Shown one piece after another: positions 6,947-12,442 of a stretch of 12,442 bases of DNA (position 1 is its first letter; every line of letters begins with the position of its first letter). The notes under the pieces are model-generated. The model made no database searches, was not told the DNA's origin, and saw only the letters and a list, made by a program, of their open reading frames with translations. The translations under genes and the position numbers were made by a program. This stretch comes from an uncultured Raoultella sp. (lineage in GTDB: Bacteria; Pseudomonadota; Gammaproteobacteria; Enterobacterales; Enterobacteriaceae): contig CAAEVH010000065.1 in the NCBI GenBank assembly GCA_900759445.1, positions 1-12,442 on the forward strand. The letters are read 5' to 3'.

Positions 6947-7708
6947 GTGAAGTTAAAACTCATGGCCCTGGCGGCAGCAATCGGATTGAGCGCGATGGCA
7001 GTACAGGCAAATGAATTGCCGAATGGCCCGCATATTGTGACTTCGGGGACCGCCAGCGTAGCCGCTGTGCCGGATATCGCCACCCTGGCAATTGAAGTGA
7101 ATGTTGCCGCGAAAGACGCCGCGTCGGCGAAAAAGCAGGCCGACGATCGCGTGGCGCAGTATCTCTCTTTCCTCGAAAAGAACGGCATCGCCAAAAAAGA
7201 TATTAACTCAGCCAACCTGCGTACCCAGCCTGATTACGACTATCAGAATGGCAAAAGCATCCTGAAAGGCTATCGTGCGGTGCGCACCGTCGAAGTAACG
7301 TTGCGCCAGCTGGACAAGCTGAACGGTTTGCTGGATGGCGCGCTGAAAGCGGGTCTGAATGAAGTGCGGTCTGTTTCGCTGGGCGTTGCGCAACCGGATG
7401 CCTATAAAGACAAAGCGCGTAAAGCGGCCATTGATGACGCGGTGCATCAGGCGCAAGAGCTGGCGTCAGGTTTCCACAGCAAGCTGGGACCGGTTTATAG
7501 CGTTCGCTACCATGTGTCGAACTACCAGCCGAGCCCGATGGTACGCATGATGAAGGCTGCCGATGCGGCCCCGGTTTCCGCACAGGAAACCTACGAGCAG
7601 GCGACCATTCAGTTTGACGATCAGGTCGATGTTGTTTTTGAACTGCAGCCCGCTCAGCCAGCCCCGGCCCCCGCAGCGCCGGCTAAGCAGCCTGATGCGG
7701 CACAGTAA
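6947..7708 (+). CDS. yggE: YggE, periplasmic SIMPL (DUF541) domain protein
   Basis: A secreted protein of 253 residues. The N-terminus has Lys-rich n-region, a hydrophobic stretch and a likely cleavage site after AVQA (about residue 21), giving a periplasmic product that starts NELPNGP. Residues 25-230 form one SIMPL/DUF541 domain, with the family-typical GTASVAAVPDIATLAIEV near its start and LGVAQPDAYKDKARKAAI later. In E. coli YggE has been linked to lowered oxidative stress, and a relative forms large oligomers; the molecular role is unsettled. The start is GTG, supported by GGAG (6935-6938) and by the signal peptide. The C-terminal tail (about 232-253) is a Pro/Ala/Gln-rich low-complexity end, longer than in E. 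coli (246 residues in total). It shares a bidirectional terminator with argP. Confidence 0.95.
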   Translation: MKLKLMALAAAIGLSAMAVQANELPNGPHIVTSGTASVAAVPDIATLAIEVNVAAKDAASAKKQADDRVAQYLSFLEKNGIAKKDINSANLRTQPDYDYQNGKSILKGYRAVRTVEVTLRQLDKLNGLLDGALKAGLNEVRSVSLGVAQPDAYKDKARKAAIDDAVHQAQELASGFHSKLGPVYSVRYHVSNYQPSPMVRMMKAADAAPVSAQETYEQATIQFDDQVDVVFELQPAQPAPAPAAPAKQPDAAQ

Positions 7709-7717
7709 GCCATAAAA

Positions 7718-7750
7718 CAAAAAGCCACTTCAGATGAAGTGGCTTTTTTT
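7718..7750. terminator. Bidirectional terminator between yggE and argP
   Basis: AAAAAGCCACTTC (7719-7731) and GAAGTGGCTTTTT (7736-7748) are perfectly complementary around an AGAT loop. There are seven T on the plus strand, and A-rich sequence upstream gives U on the minus strand. It therefore serves both convergent genes, yggE and argP. Confidence 0.95.
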
Positions 7751-7761
7751 ATTGCCCGCGC

Positions 7762-8655
7762 TTAGTCCTGGCGCAGTACCTTGTGACCGTAATCGATCAG
7801 CGCATCGGTGACCCGGCGCATCATTCGGCTTTCCGGCGCGAAGCGATGCCAGTAGAGCATCCGCCGCTGAAACAGTCCCGGCGTGAGGTCGATAAGCTCG
7901 CCGCTGTTGAGCTCTTTTTCAATCTGCAGATGCGGGATCATGCAGCAGGTCGTGCCCTGGCGCGCAAGCTGCACAAAGGCTTCCGAAGAGTTAACGATAT
8001 GGCACGGGACGCTGCCCGGCGGCAAATCGAAGTTCTGCTGTAAAAACGCCTGATGCATATCATCCAGATGATCGAAAGCGACAACCGGCGCTTTCAGCAG
8101 CGCTGAGCGGGTGACGCCGTTAGGGAAATAGCGTTGCGCAAACTCTTTCGAGGCGACGAACAGATAGTCCAGCGCCCCGAGCTGATCCACCAGGCAGCTC
8201 GGCAACGCCTGCGGCTGAATACTCACCGCGCCGACCACTTCACCGCGACGTAAGCGTTCCTGAGTGCGGGTTTCATCCTCCACCTGCAGATTGAGGCGGA
8301 TAGGGGAGTCGGAAAGGACATTAGACAGCGCGGGCAGCAGCCAGGTGGCCAGACTGTCGGCGTTGACCGCCAGCGACAGCAGCAGCGGTGTGGAGCCGGT
8401 CTGTTCATCGCCCAGCCACTCCTCTTCCAGCAGCTCAACCTGACGCAGCAGGGCCAGCAGTTTCTGCCCTTGTTCGGTCGGACGCGGCGGCACGGTACGC
8501 ACCAGCAGCGGTTGGCCGAACATATTTTCCAGCTGTTTAATACGCTGAGAGACGGCGGACTGTGTAATGCAGAGCTTCTGCGCGGCGCGCTCAAACCCAC
8601 GTTCTCTTATCACCGCATCCAGCGCCTGTAGTGTTCTGTAGTCCGGTCGTTTCAT
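7762..8655 (-). CDS. argP: LysR-type regulator ArgP (IciA)
   Basis: Transcription factor sensing arginine and lysine; it activates argO with arginine and also controls genes such as lysC, dapB and gdhA in E. coli. It was first described as IciA, an inhibitor of replication initiation. 297 residues, identical in length to the E. coli protein. The N-terminal winged helix-turn-helix spans about residues 4-60 ([20 protein letters not shown] at 20-39), followed by a linker helix and a periplasmic-binding-protein-like effector domain (about 90-295) with the conserved [17 protein letters not shown] and [16 protein letters not shown] segments. It is divergent from rpiA across 167 bases, from which both are transcribed; no convincing argP -35/-10 pair is obvious. 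Confidence 0.98.
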   Translation of the reverse strand: MKRPDYRTLQALDAVIRERGFERAAQKLCITQSAVSQRIKQLENMFGQPLLVRTVPPRPTEQGQKLLALLRQVELLEEEWLGDEQTGSTPLLLSLAVNADSLATWLLPALSNVLSDSPIRLNLQVEDETRTQERLRRGEVVGAVSIQPQALPSCLVDQLGALDYLFVASKEFAQRYFPNGVTRSALLKAPVVAFDHLDDMHQAFLQQNFDLPPGSVPCHIVNSSEAFVQLARQGTTCCMIPHLQIEKELNSGELIDLTPGLFQRRMLYWHRFAPESRMMRRVTDALIDYGHKVLRQD

Positions 8656-8759
8656 TATTCTGGCGTACCCCTATCACTTTTCATTAACTCGCACTATGAC
8701 ATAAATTCGTTTTTGATGAAGATGAAAAATGGTCTGTTCAGTTGTGTGACCCTGTCGCA

Positions 8760-8789
8760 GGGACAATTCCCCTCCCGGTGTTCTATAAT
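8760..8789 (+). promoter_or_regulatory. rpiA promoter with an overlapping dyad
   Basis: A perfect -10 box TATAAT (8784-8789) lies 18 bases after GGGACA (8760-8765), a four-of-six match to -35. Initiation near 8796 leaves a leader of about 27 nt. The -35 region overlaps an inverted repeat CCCTG-TCG-CAGGG (8750-8762), a possible operator. Confidence 0.7.
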
Positions 8790-8822
8790 GCGCCACAGGT
8801 ATTCACATCTCGGACCATAATC

Positions 8823-9482
8823 ATGACGCAAGATGAACTGAAAAAAGCAGTAGGCTGGGCGGCATTGCAGTATGTACAACCGGGCACCATCGTCGGTGTC
8901 GGTACGGGCTCCACGGCCGCGCATTTTATCGATGCGCTGGGCACCATGAAAGGGCAGATTGAAGGCGCGGTCTCCAGCTCTGATGCCTCCACCGAAAAAC
9001 TGAAAAGCCTTGGCATTCCGGTTTTCGATCTGAACAGCGTGGACCGCCTGGGGATCTATGTTGATGGCGCCGACGAGATTAATGGCCATATGCAGATGAT
9101 CAAAGGCGGTGGGGCGGCGTTAACTCGCGAAAAGATTATCGCCTCGGTAGCAGACAAGTTTATCTGCATCGCCGATGCCTCCAAGCAGGTGGATATTCTG
9201 GGCAAATTCCCGCTGCCGGTCGAAGTCATTCCGATGGCGCGTAGCGCTGTCGCGCGCGAGCTGGTGAAGCTGGGCGGCCGTCCGGAGTATCGCCAGGGGG
9301 TGGTGACCGATAACGGTAACGTGATTCTTGACGTCTTCGGCCTGGAAATTCTTGATGCCATCGCTCTGGAAAACAAAATTAACGGTATTCCTGGCGTCGT
9401 CACCGTTGGCCTGTTTGCCAACCGCGGAGCGGATGTGGCACTGATTGGAACCGCCGATGGCGTAAAAACCATCGTAAAATAA
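8823..9482 (+). CDS. rpiA: Ribose-5-phosphate isomerase A
   Basis: Interconverts ribose 5-phosphate and ribulose 5-phosphate in the non-oxidative pentose phosphate pathway; constitutive cytosolic dimer. 219 residues, the E. coli length. The phosphate-binding loop VGVGTGSTA lies at residues 24-32; the active-site segment YVDGADEI places Asp81 and Asp84; [11 protein letters not shown] places Lys94 and the catalytic Glu103. An in-frame ATG 27 codons upstream (8742) was rejected: it lies before the promoter -10 box, and family homology begins at [11 protein letters not shown]. It is transcribed away from argP and separated from serA by 267 bases with a terminator. Confidence 0.98.
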   Translation: MTQDELKKAVGWAALQYVQPGTIVGVGTGSTAAHFIDALGTMKGQIEGAVSSSDASTEKLKSLGIPVFDLNSVDRLGIYVDGADEINGHMQMIKGGGAALTREKIIASVADKFICIADASKQVDILGKFPLPVEVIPMARSAVARELVKLGGRPEYRQGVVTDNGNVILDVFGLEILDAIALENKINGIPGVVTVGLFANRGADVALIGTADGVKTIVK

Positions 9483-9489
9483 TATAATC

Positions 9490-9524
9490 GGGGGAGCGAA
9501 TGGCTCCCTCGCAAATATTTTTTC
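9490..9524 (+). terminator. Probable terminator after rpiA
   Basis: GGGGGAGC (9490-9497) pairs with GCTCCCTC (9503-9510), with one wobble, around a GAATG loop. The T-run (9519-9524) is displaced by eight bases, so termination may be imperfect. Confidence 0.6.
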
Positions 9525-9538
9525 TCCAGGCTAAATTT

Positions 9539-9554
9539 GGTGACTTCTGTCACA
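9539..9554 (+). promoter_or_regulatory. CRP-type site upstream of serA
   Basis: GGTGA-CTTCTG-TCACA matches TGTGA-N6-TCACA at nine of ten positions. It lies about 150-160 bases upstream of the start predicted from the serA proximal promoter. In E. coli the distal serA promoter P2 is CRP-activated, with P1 about 45 bases before the gene and P2 about 90 further up; this site sits at a distance compatible with that. An alternative nearby -10, TAACAA (9574-9579), would make it a class II site. Confidence 0.7.
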
Positions 9555-9665
9555 TTTATGCAACCAGGCTTAGTAACAATCTACCTTTTCTTTTCTTTCT
9601 GGTGTTTTGTCCTGCCATTTCCCTCTGCGTGATATTTCTTCAGGTCGTCGACGCAAACGTTCATA

Positions 9666-9693
9666 TTGCCGCGATAGTTTTTTTTGATATGTT
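9666..9693 (+). promoter_or_regulatory. Probable proximal serA promoter (P1-like)
   Basis: TTGCCG (9666-9671) and TATGTT (9688-9693), 16 bases apart, each match consensus at four of six positions and give initiation near 9700, about 50 bases before serA. This fits the reported E. coli P1, which Lrp activates. The run of eight T in the spacer and the surrounding A/T-rich DNA suit Lrp binding, an inference. Confidence 0.5.
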
Positions 9694-9749
9694 GCTGAGA
9701 AGAACTTTCGTTCAGCACGACATCAGATAAGACAAAACAGGACGGGGAA

Positions 9750-10982
9750 ATGGCTAAGGTATCACTGGAAAAAGACAAGATTAAGTTTCTACTGGTTGAA
9801 GGTGTGCATCAAAAAGCGGTGGAGAATCTCCGCGCGGCGGGCTACACCAACATCGAATTTCATAAAGGCGCGCTGGACAGCGAAGAGCTGAAAGCGTCGA
9901 TCCGTGATGCCCATTTCATTGGCCTGCGTTCCCGTACTCATCTGACTGAAGAGATCTTCGCCGCCGCGGAAAAACTGGTGGCGGTCGGCTGTTTCTGCAT
10001 CGGCACCAACCAGGTTGATTTAGACGCGGCAGCGAAACGCGGGATTCCCGTTTTCAATGCGCCGTTCTCAAATACCCGCTCCGTTGCCGAGCTGGTCATT
10101 GGCGAACTGCTGCTGATGCTGCGCGGCGTACCGGAAGCTAACGCGAAAGCGCACCGCGGCGTGTGGAACAAGCTGGCGGTAGGCAGTTTTGAAGCGCGTG
10201 GCAAAAAACTGGGGATCATCGGTTACGGGCACATCGGTACGCAGCTGGGTATTCTGGCTGAATCTCTGGGGATGCACGTCTATTTCTATGATATCGAAAG
10301 CAAACTGCCGCTGGGCAACGCTACCCAGGTCCAGCACCTCTCCGACCTGCTGAATATGAGCGATGTGGTCAGTCTGCATGTGCCGGAAAACGCCTCCACC
10401 AAAAATATGATGGGCGCGCAAGAGCTGGCGCTGATGAAACCCGGCGCGCTGTTGATCAACGCCTCGCGCGGTACGGTCGTGGATATCCCGGCGCTGTGCG
10501 ATGCCCTGGCGCGTAAGCATCTGGCGGGCGCGGCGATTGATGTGTTCCCGACCGAACCGGCGACCAACAGCGATCCGTTCAGCTCGCCGCTGTGCGAGTT
10601 TGACAACGTGATCCTGACGCCGCACATCGGCGGCTCAACTCAGGAAGCGCAGGAGAATATCGGTCTGGAAGTGGCCGGTAAGCTGGCGAAGTATTCCGAT
10701 AACGGTTCGACCCTTTCAGCGGTGAACTTCCCGGAAGTTTCTCTGCCGCTGCACGGCGGTCGTCGTTTGCTGCACATCCACGAAAACCGTCCCGGCGTGC
10801 TGACCGCTATCAACCAGATCTTTGCCGCGCAGAGCATCAACATCGCAGCACAGTATCTGCAAACCACGCCGCAGATGGGCTACGTGGTTATTGATATTGA
10901 GGCCGAAGAAGATGTGGCCCAGCAGGCGCTGCAGGCCATGAAGGCGATTCCGGGCACCATTCGCGCCCGTCTGCTGTTCTGA
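9750..10982 (+). CDS. serA: D-3-phosphoglycerate dehydrogenase
   Basis: First committed step of serine synthesis: oxidises 3-phosphoglycerate to 3-phosphohydroxypyruvate with NAD+ (in vivo coupled to 2-oxoglutarate reduction in E. coli); cytosolic tetramer inhibited by serine. 410 residues, as in E. coli. Rossmann motif GIIGYGHIGTQLG at 155-167; catalytic Arg240 (NASRGTVVD), Glu269 (FPTEPA) and His292 (TPHIGGS). The C-terminal ACT regulatory domain (about 339-410) keeps the serine-binding His344, Asn346 and Asn364, so allosteric feedback should be intact. AGGACGGGGAA directly precedes the ATG. A terminator follows eight bases after the stop codon. It draws on 3-phosphoglycerate, the product of the pgk encoded upstream. 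Confidence 0.99.
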   Translation: MAKVSLEKDKIKFLLVEGVHQKAVENLRAAGYTNIEFHKGALDSEELKASIRDAHFIGLRSRTHLTEEIFAAAEKLVAVGCFCIGTNQVDLDAAAKRGIPVFNAPFSNTRSVAELVIGELLLMLRGVPEANAKAHRGVWNKLAVGSFEARGKKLGIIGYGHIGTQLGILAESLGMHVYFYDIESKLPLGNATQVQHLSDLLNMSDVVSLHVPENASTKNMMGAQELALMKPGALLINASRGTVVDIPALCDALARKHLAGAAIDVFPTEPATNSDPFSSPLCEFDNVILTPHIGGSTQEAQENIGLEVAGKLAKYSDNGSTLSAVNFPEVSLPLHGGRRLLHIHENRPGVLTAINQIFAAQSINIAAQYLQTTPQMGYVVIDIEAEEDVAQQALQAMKAIPGTIRARLLF

Positions 10983-10989
10983 TTGACGC

Positions 10990-11013
10990 AAGGATCCCTG
11001 CGGGGATCCTTTT
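10990..11013 (+). terminator. Terminator after serA, overlapping the next gene's ribosome-binding region
   Basis: AAGGATCCC (10990-10998) pairs perfectly with GGGATCCTT (11003-11011) around TGCG and is followed by TTTT (11010-11013). The purine-rich GGGGA at 11002-11006, the only Shine-Dalgarno-like sequence for the downstream gene, is part of the stem. The ATG at 11016 lies two bases after the T-tract. Confidence 0.85.
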
Positions 11014-11015
11014 AC

Positions 11016-11630
11016 ATGATGAGCACATCGCTACAGAATACCGGTGTCTTCCTGCTGTTGCTGATTCTGGCATGGACGGGGTTGGGCACCCACGATAGCC
11101 TCACCTGGCTGATGGAAGTGACGCCGGTCATTATCATCGTTCCGCTGCTGCTTGTGACGCGTTCACGCTACCCGCTCACGCCGCTCCTCTACACGCTTAT
11201 CTTCTTCCATGCCATTATTTTGATGGTTGGGGGGATGTATACGTATGCGAAAGTGCCGATTGGATTTGATGTGCAGGCGTGGCTGAATTTAAGTCGTAAT
11301 CCGTACGATAAGCTTGGCCACTTTTTCCAGGGGTTGGTTCCGGCGCTGGCGGCGCGGGAAATTTTGCTGCGCGGCGGCTATGTGCGCGGGCGCAAGATGC
11401 TCTCGTTTCTGGTGTGCTGCATTGCGCTGGCGATCAGCGCCACCTACGAGCTTATCGAATGGTGGGCGGCGCTGGCGATGGGGCAAGGGGCGGATGATTT
11501 TCTCGGCACCCAGGGCGATCCGTGGGACACGCAGTCGGATATGTTCTGCGCGTTGCTGGGGGCGCTGACGACGATCTTGTTACTTAGCGGATGGCATAAC
11601 CGGCAACTGAAGAAGCTCGGGACGCCATAG
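11016..11630 (+). CDS. DUF2238/YjdF-like multi-pass inner-membrane protein
   Basis: A hydrophobic protein of about 204 residues resembling E. coli YjdF (about 209). Hydrophobic segments lie at about 8-24, 31-48, 54-75, 103-118, 128-155 and 175-192. Between them are conserved polar motifs typical of the family: YDKLGHFFQG (97-106), SATYELIEWW (141-150, with Glu145 and Glu148) and GDPWDTQSDM (167-176, with Asp168, Asp171 and Asp175). These acids and His102 could form a metal or catalytic site at the membrane face; no function is established to my knowledge. The next codon (11019) is also ATG; 11016 fits the weak GGGGA better. An in-frame TTG at 10983 was rejected because it would make the serA terminator coding. 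E. coli K-12 has no such gene between serA and fau. Expression probably depends on readthrough from serA. Confidence 0.85.
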   Translation: MMSTSLQNTGVFLLLLILAWTGLGTHDSLTWLMEVTPVIIIVPLLLVTRSRYPLTPLLYTLIFFHAIILMVGGMYTYAKVPIGFDVQAWLNLSRNPYDKLGHFFQGLVPALAAREILLRGGYVRGRKMLSFLVCCIALAISATYELIEWWAALAMGQGADDFLGTQGDPWDTQSDMFCALLGALTTILLLSGWHNRQLKKLGTP

Positions 11631-11638
11631 CTTATGGC
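11624..11638. repeat. Palindrome spanning both convergent stop codons
   Basis: GCCATA (11624-11629) and TATGGC (11633-11638) are perfect arms around GCT. The stop codon of the YjdF-like gene (TAG, 11628-11630) and that of fau (TAA on the minus strand, 11632-11634) both lie in it. No T-tract follows on either strand, so it is not a canonical terminator. Confidence 0.6.
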
Positions 11639-12231
11639 CACTGCCACAGCGCCGAGGGGGTAATCACCGCGGGCAGTGGAATATCCCAGTGCTCAGTGGG
11701 CAGTGCGTCGACCTGCTGGCAATCGTGGGCATAGCCAACAGGCTGCAGGGAATAATCCTGCCAGTTCTGTAATGTTCGGTCGTAGAAGCCGCCTCCCATC
11801 CCTAGCCGCTGTCCGGCGGTATCAAAGGCAACCAGCGGGACCATCAGGACATCGAGCCGGCCCAGCGGCAGGACGTCGCGTACATCGAGCTTCGGCTCGT
11901 CGATTTTCAGCCGGTTGGTCACCAGTTCGCTGCGCGGGTGATAGCGCAAAAACAGCAGATTTCCCGGGCTGAACGGGTGGAGTACGGGCAGATAAACCTG
12001 CTTGCCGGCCCGCCACAGCCGATCAATCAGCGGTCGGGTATCGAGTTCGCCATCAAATGACAGAAACAGGGCGACGGTTTGCGCCTGCGCGACGGGCGGA
12101 TATGCCATCACGCGATCGGCACCCTGGCGGGCGAACTGCGCCTGCTGTTCTGCCGTCAGCGCGCGTCGTCGCTGGCGAATCTGTTGACGAATCAGCTGTC
12201 GGGTAGTTTGCGTGTCAGAAAGTTGAGTCAT
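11632..12231 (-). CDS. fau: 5-formyltetrahydrofolate cyclo-ligase
   Basis: Converts 5-formyltetrahydrofolate to 5,10-methenyltetrahydrofolate using ATP, returning an inhibitory folate to the one-carbon pool; cytosolic. Also called YgfA in E. coli, where it is linked to persister formation. 199 residues. The basic N-terminus RQQIRQRRRAL (16-25) belongs to the family; FLSFDGELDT (56-65) and the glycine-rich GMGGGFYDR (144-152) are its nucleotide- and folate-binding signatures, with the C-terminal DIPLPAVITP (183-192). E. coli K-12 is annotated with a shorter protein starting at a Met in place of Ile18; no such codon exists here, so the ATG at 12231 is the best start. It lies downstream of 6S RNA on the same strand, as in the known ssrS-fau transcript, and converges on the YjdF-like gene with a one-base gap. 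Confidence 0.97.
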   Translation of the reverse strand: MTQLSDTQTTRQLIRQQIRQRRRALTAEQQAQFARQGADRVMAYPPVAQAQTVALFLSFDGELDTRPLIDRLWRAGKQVYLPVLHPFSPGNLLFLRYHPRSELVTNRLKIDEPKLDVRDVLPLGRLDVLMVPLVAFDTAGQRLGMGGGFYDRTLQNWQDYSLQPVGYAHDCQQVDALPTEHWDIPLPAVITPSALWQWP

Positions 12232-12352
12232 GACGGGTCGCCTGATTTAGCATGAGCACGATAATACGTGGGTCAGTTGCCTGTAGGCGTAGTGTAATAC
12301 ACAAGGTGATAAAAACCGAAAAGGAAGCACGAGGGATGGAACTGAAAAGAAG

Positions 12353-12442
12353 GGAATCTCCGAGATGCCGCCGCAGGCTGTAACCCTTGAACCCTTGGTT
12401 CAAGGTGAATGCGTCGTCACAGTTTTAAGGCTTCTCGGACGG
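12353..12442 (-). ncRNA. ssrS: 6S RNA (3' half; 5' half beyond the window)
   Basis: Read on the minus strand, the end of the window matches the 3' half of E. coli 6S RNA almost base for base: it begins CCGTCCGAGAAGCCTTAAAA and ends GGCATCTCGGAGATTCC. The stable hairpin CCTTGAAC-CAAGG-GTTCAAGG (12385-12405) is intact. The mature 3' end should be near 12353; about 90 of roughly 183 nt are present. 6S RNA mimics an open promoter and sequesters sigma70-RNA polymerase in stationary phase. I see two differences from the E. coli sequence as I remember it, in the single-stranded-side segment AAAACTGTGACGACGCATTC. The primary transcript continues into fau. Confidence 0.95.

Noticed and set aside
8742..8822. 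N-terminal extension of rpiA by 27 codons
   Set aside because: It would begin upstream of the TATAAT box at 8784, so it would not be transcribed from that promoter; RpiA homology starts at 8823.
9500..9730. A 76-codon hydrophobic open frame between rpiA and serA
   Set aside because: Its start lies in the rpiA terminator loop, the apparent Shine-Dalgarno is the terminator stem, and it runs through the serA promoters; composition reflects T-rich DNA.
10983..11015. TTG start for the YjdF-like gene
   Set aside because: It would translate the serA terminator hairpin and begins immediately at the serA stop codon without family homology.
12215..12403. A 62-codon minus-strand open frame across 6S RNA and the fau leader
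   Set aside because: It starts inside the conserved 6S RNA structure, and its only conservation is explained by that RNA.
1..12442. CRISPR arrays, insertion sequences, phage genes, tRNA or rRNA genes, toxin-antitoxin pairs
   Set aside because: No spaced direct repeats, transposase motifs, integrase, cloverleaf sequences or small paired toxin genes were seen; composition is even and gene order is that of the enterobacterial core.

Overview
The window is a stretch of enterobacterial core chromosome. Almost every protein can be aligned from memory, nearly residue for residue, with an Escherichia coli K-12 gene, and gene order matches the K-12 fumE(yggD)-yggC-epd-pgk-fbaA-mscS-argO-yggE-argP-rpiA-serA-fau(ygfA)-ssrS block. 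Protein differences (mscS C-terminus, yggE tail, many substitutions in yggC and fumE) and an extra membrane-protein gene between serA and fau show that it is not K-12. A relative in Enterobacteriaceae (the Enterobacter/Citrobacter/Klebsiella/Salmonella breadth) fits best; I cannot name the genus from the sequence alone.

Layout. 1-1201: the tail of a small operon, fumE (lacking its first codons at the window edge) overlapping yggC, a P-loop kinase-like gene. 1202-1488: a regulatory region holding a long two-tier inverted repeat, a strong CRP-type site, a promoter, a near-perfect Cra (FruR) operator and an additional 23-bp dyad. 1489-5024: epd, pgk and fbaA, linking vitamin B6 synthesis (erythrose-4-phosphate dehydrogenase) to central glycolysis/gluconeogenesis. 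pgk and fbaA use highly biased codons as expected of abundant enzymes; a hairpin terminator and a structured leader lie between them. 5213-7708: the mechanosensitive channel mscS, the arginine exporter argO and the periplasmic SIMPL protein yggE, all on the plus strand and separated by hairpin terminators or spacers. 7762-8655: argP on the minus strand, the LysR-type activator of argO. 8823-10982: rpiA and serA, each with its own promoter region. 11016-11630: a DUF2238/YjdF-like multi-pass membrane protein. 11632-12231: fau on the minus strand, converging tail to tail with it at a distance of one base. 12353-12442: the 3' half of 6S RNA (ssrS), minus strand, cut by the window end; 6S and fau form the well-known two-gene transcript.

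Functionally the region gathers carbon metabolism (epd, pgk, fbaA, rpiA, serA), one-carbon folate salvage (fau), basic amino acid export and its regulator (argO, argP), osmotic protection (mscS), and global transcription control by 6S RNA. I saw no mobile element, CRISPR array, tRNA, rRNA, toxin-antitoxin pair or defence system, and I do not think a wholly new system is present. The points most worth a second look are regulatory: unexplained dyads around epd, the structured fbaA leader, a second terminator-like hairpin just before mscS, and the YjdF-like gene whose probable ribosome-binding site lies inside the serA terminator. No gene-free gap exceeds 300 bases; the largest are 1202-1488 and 9483-9749, both described.
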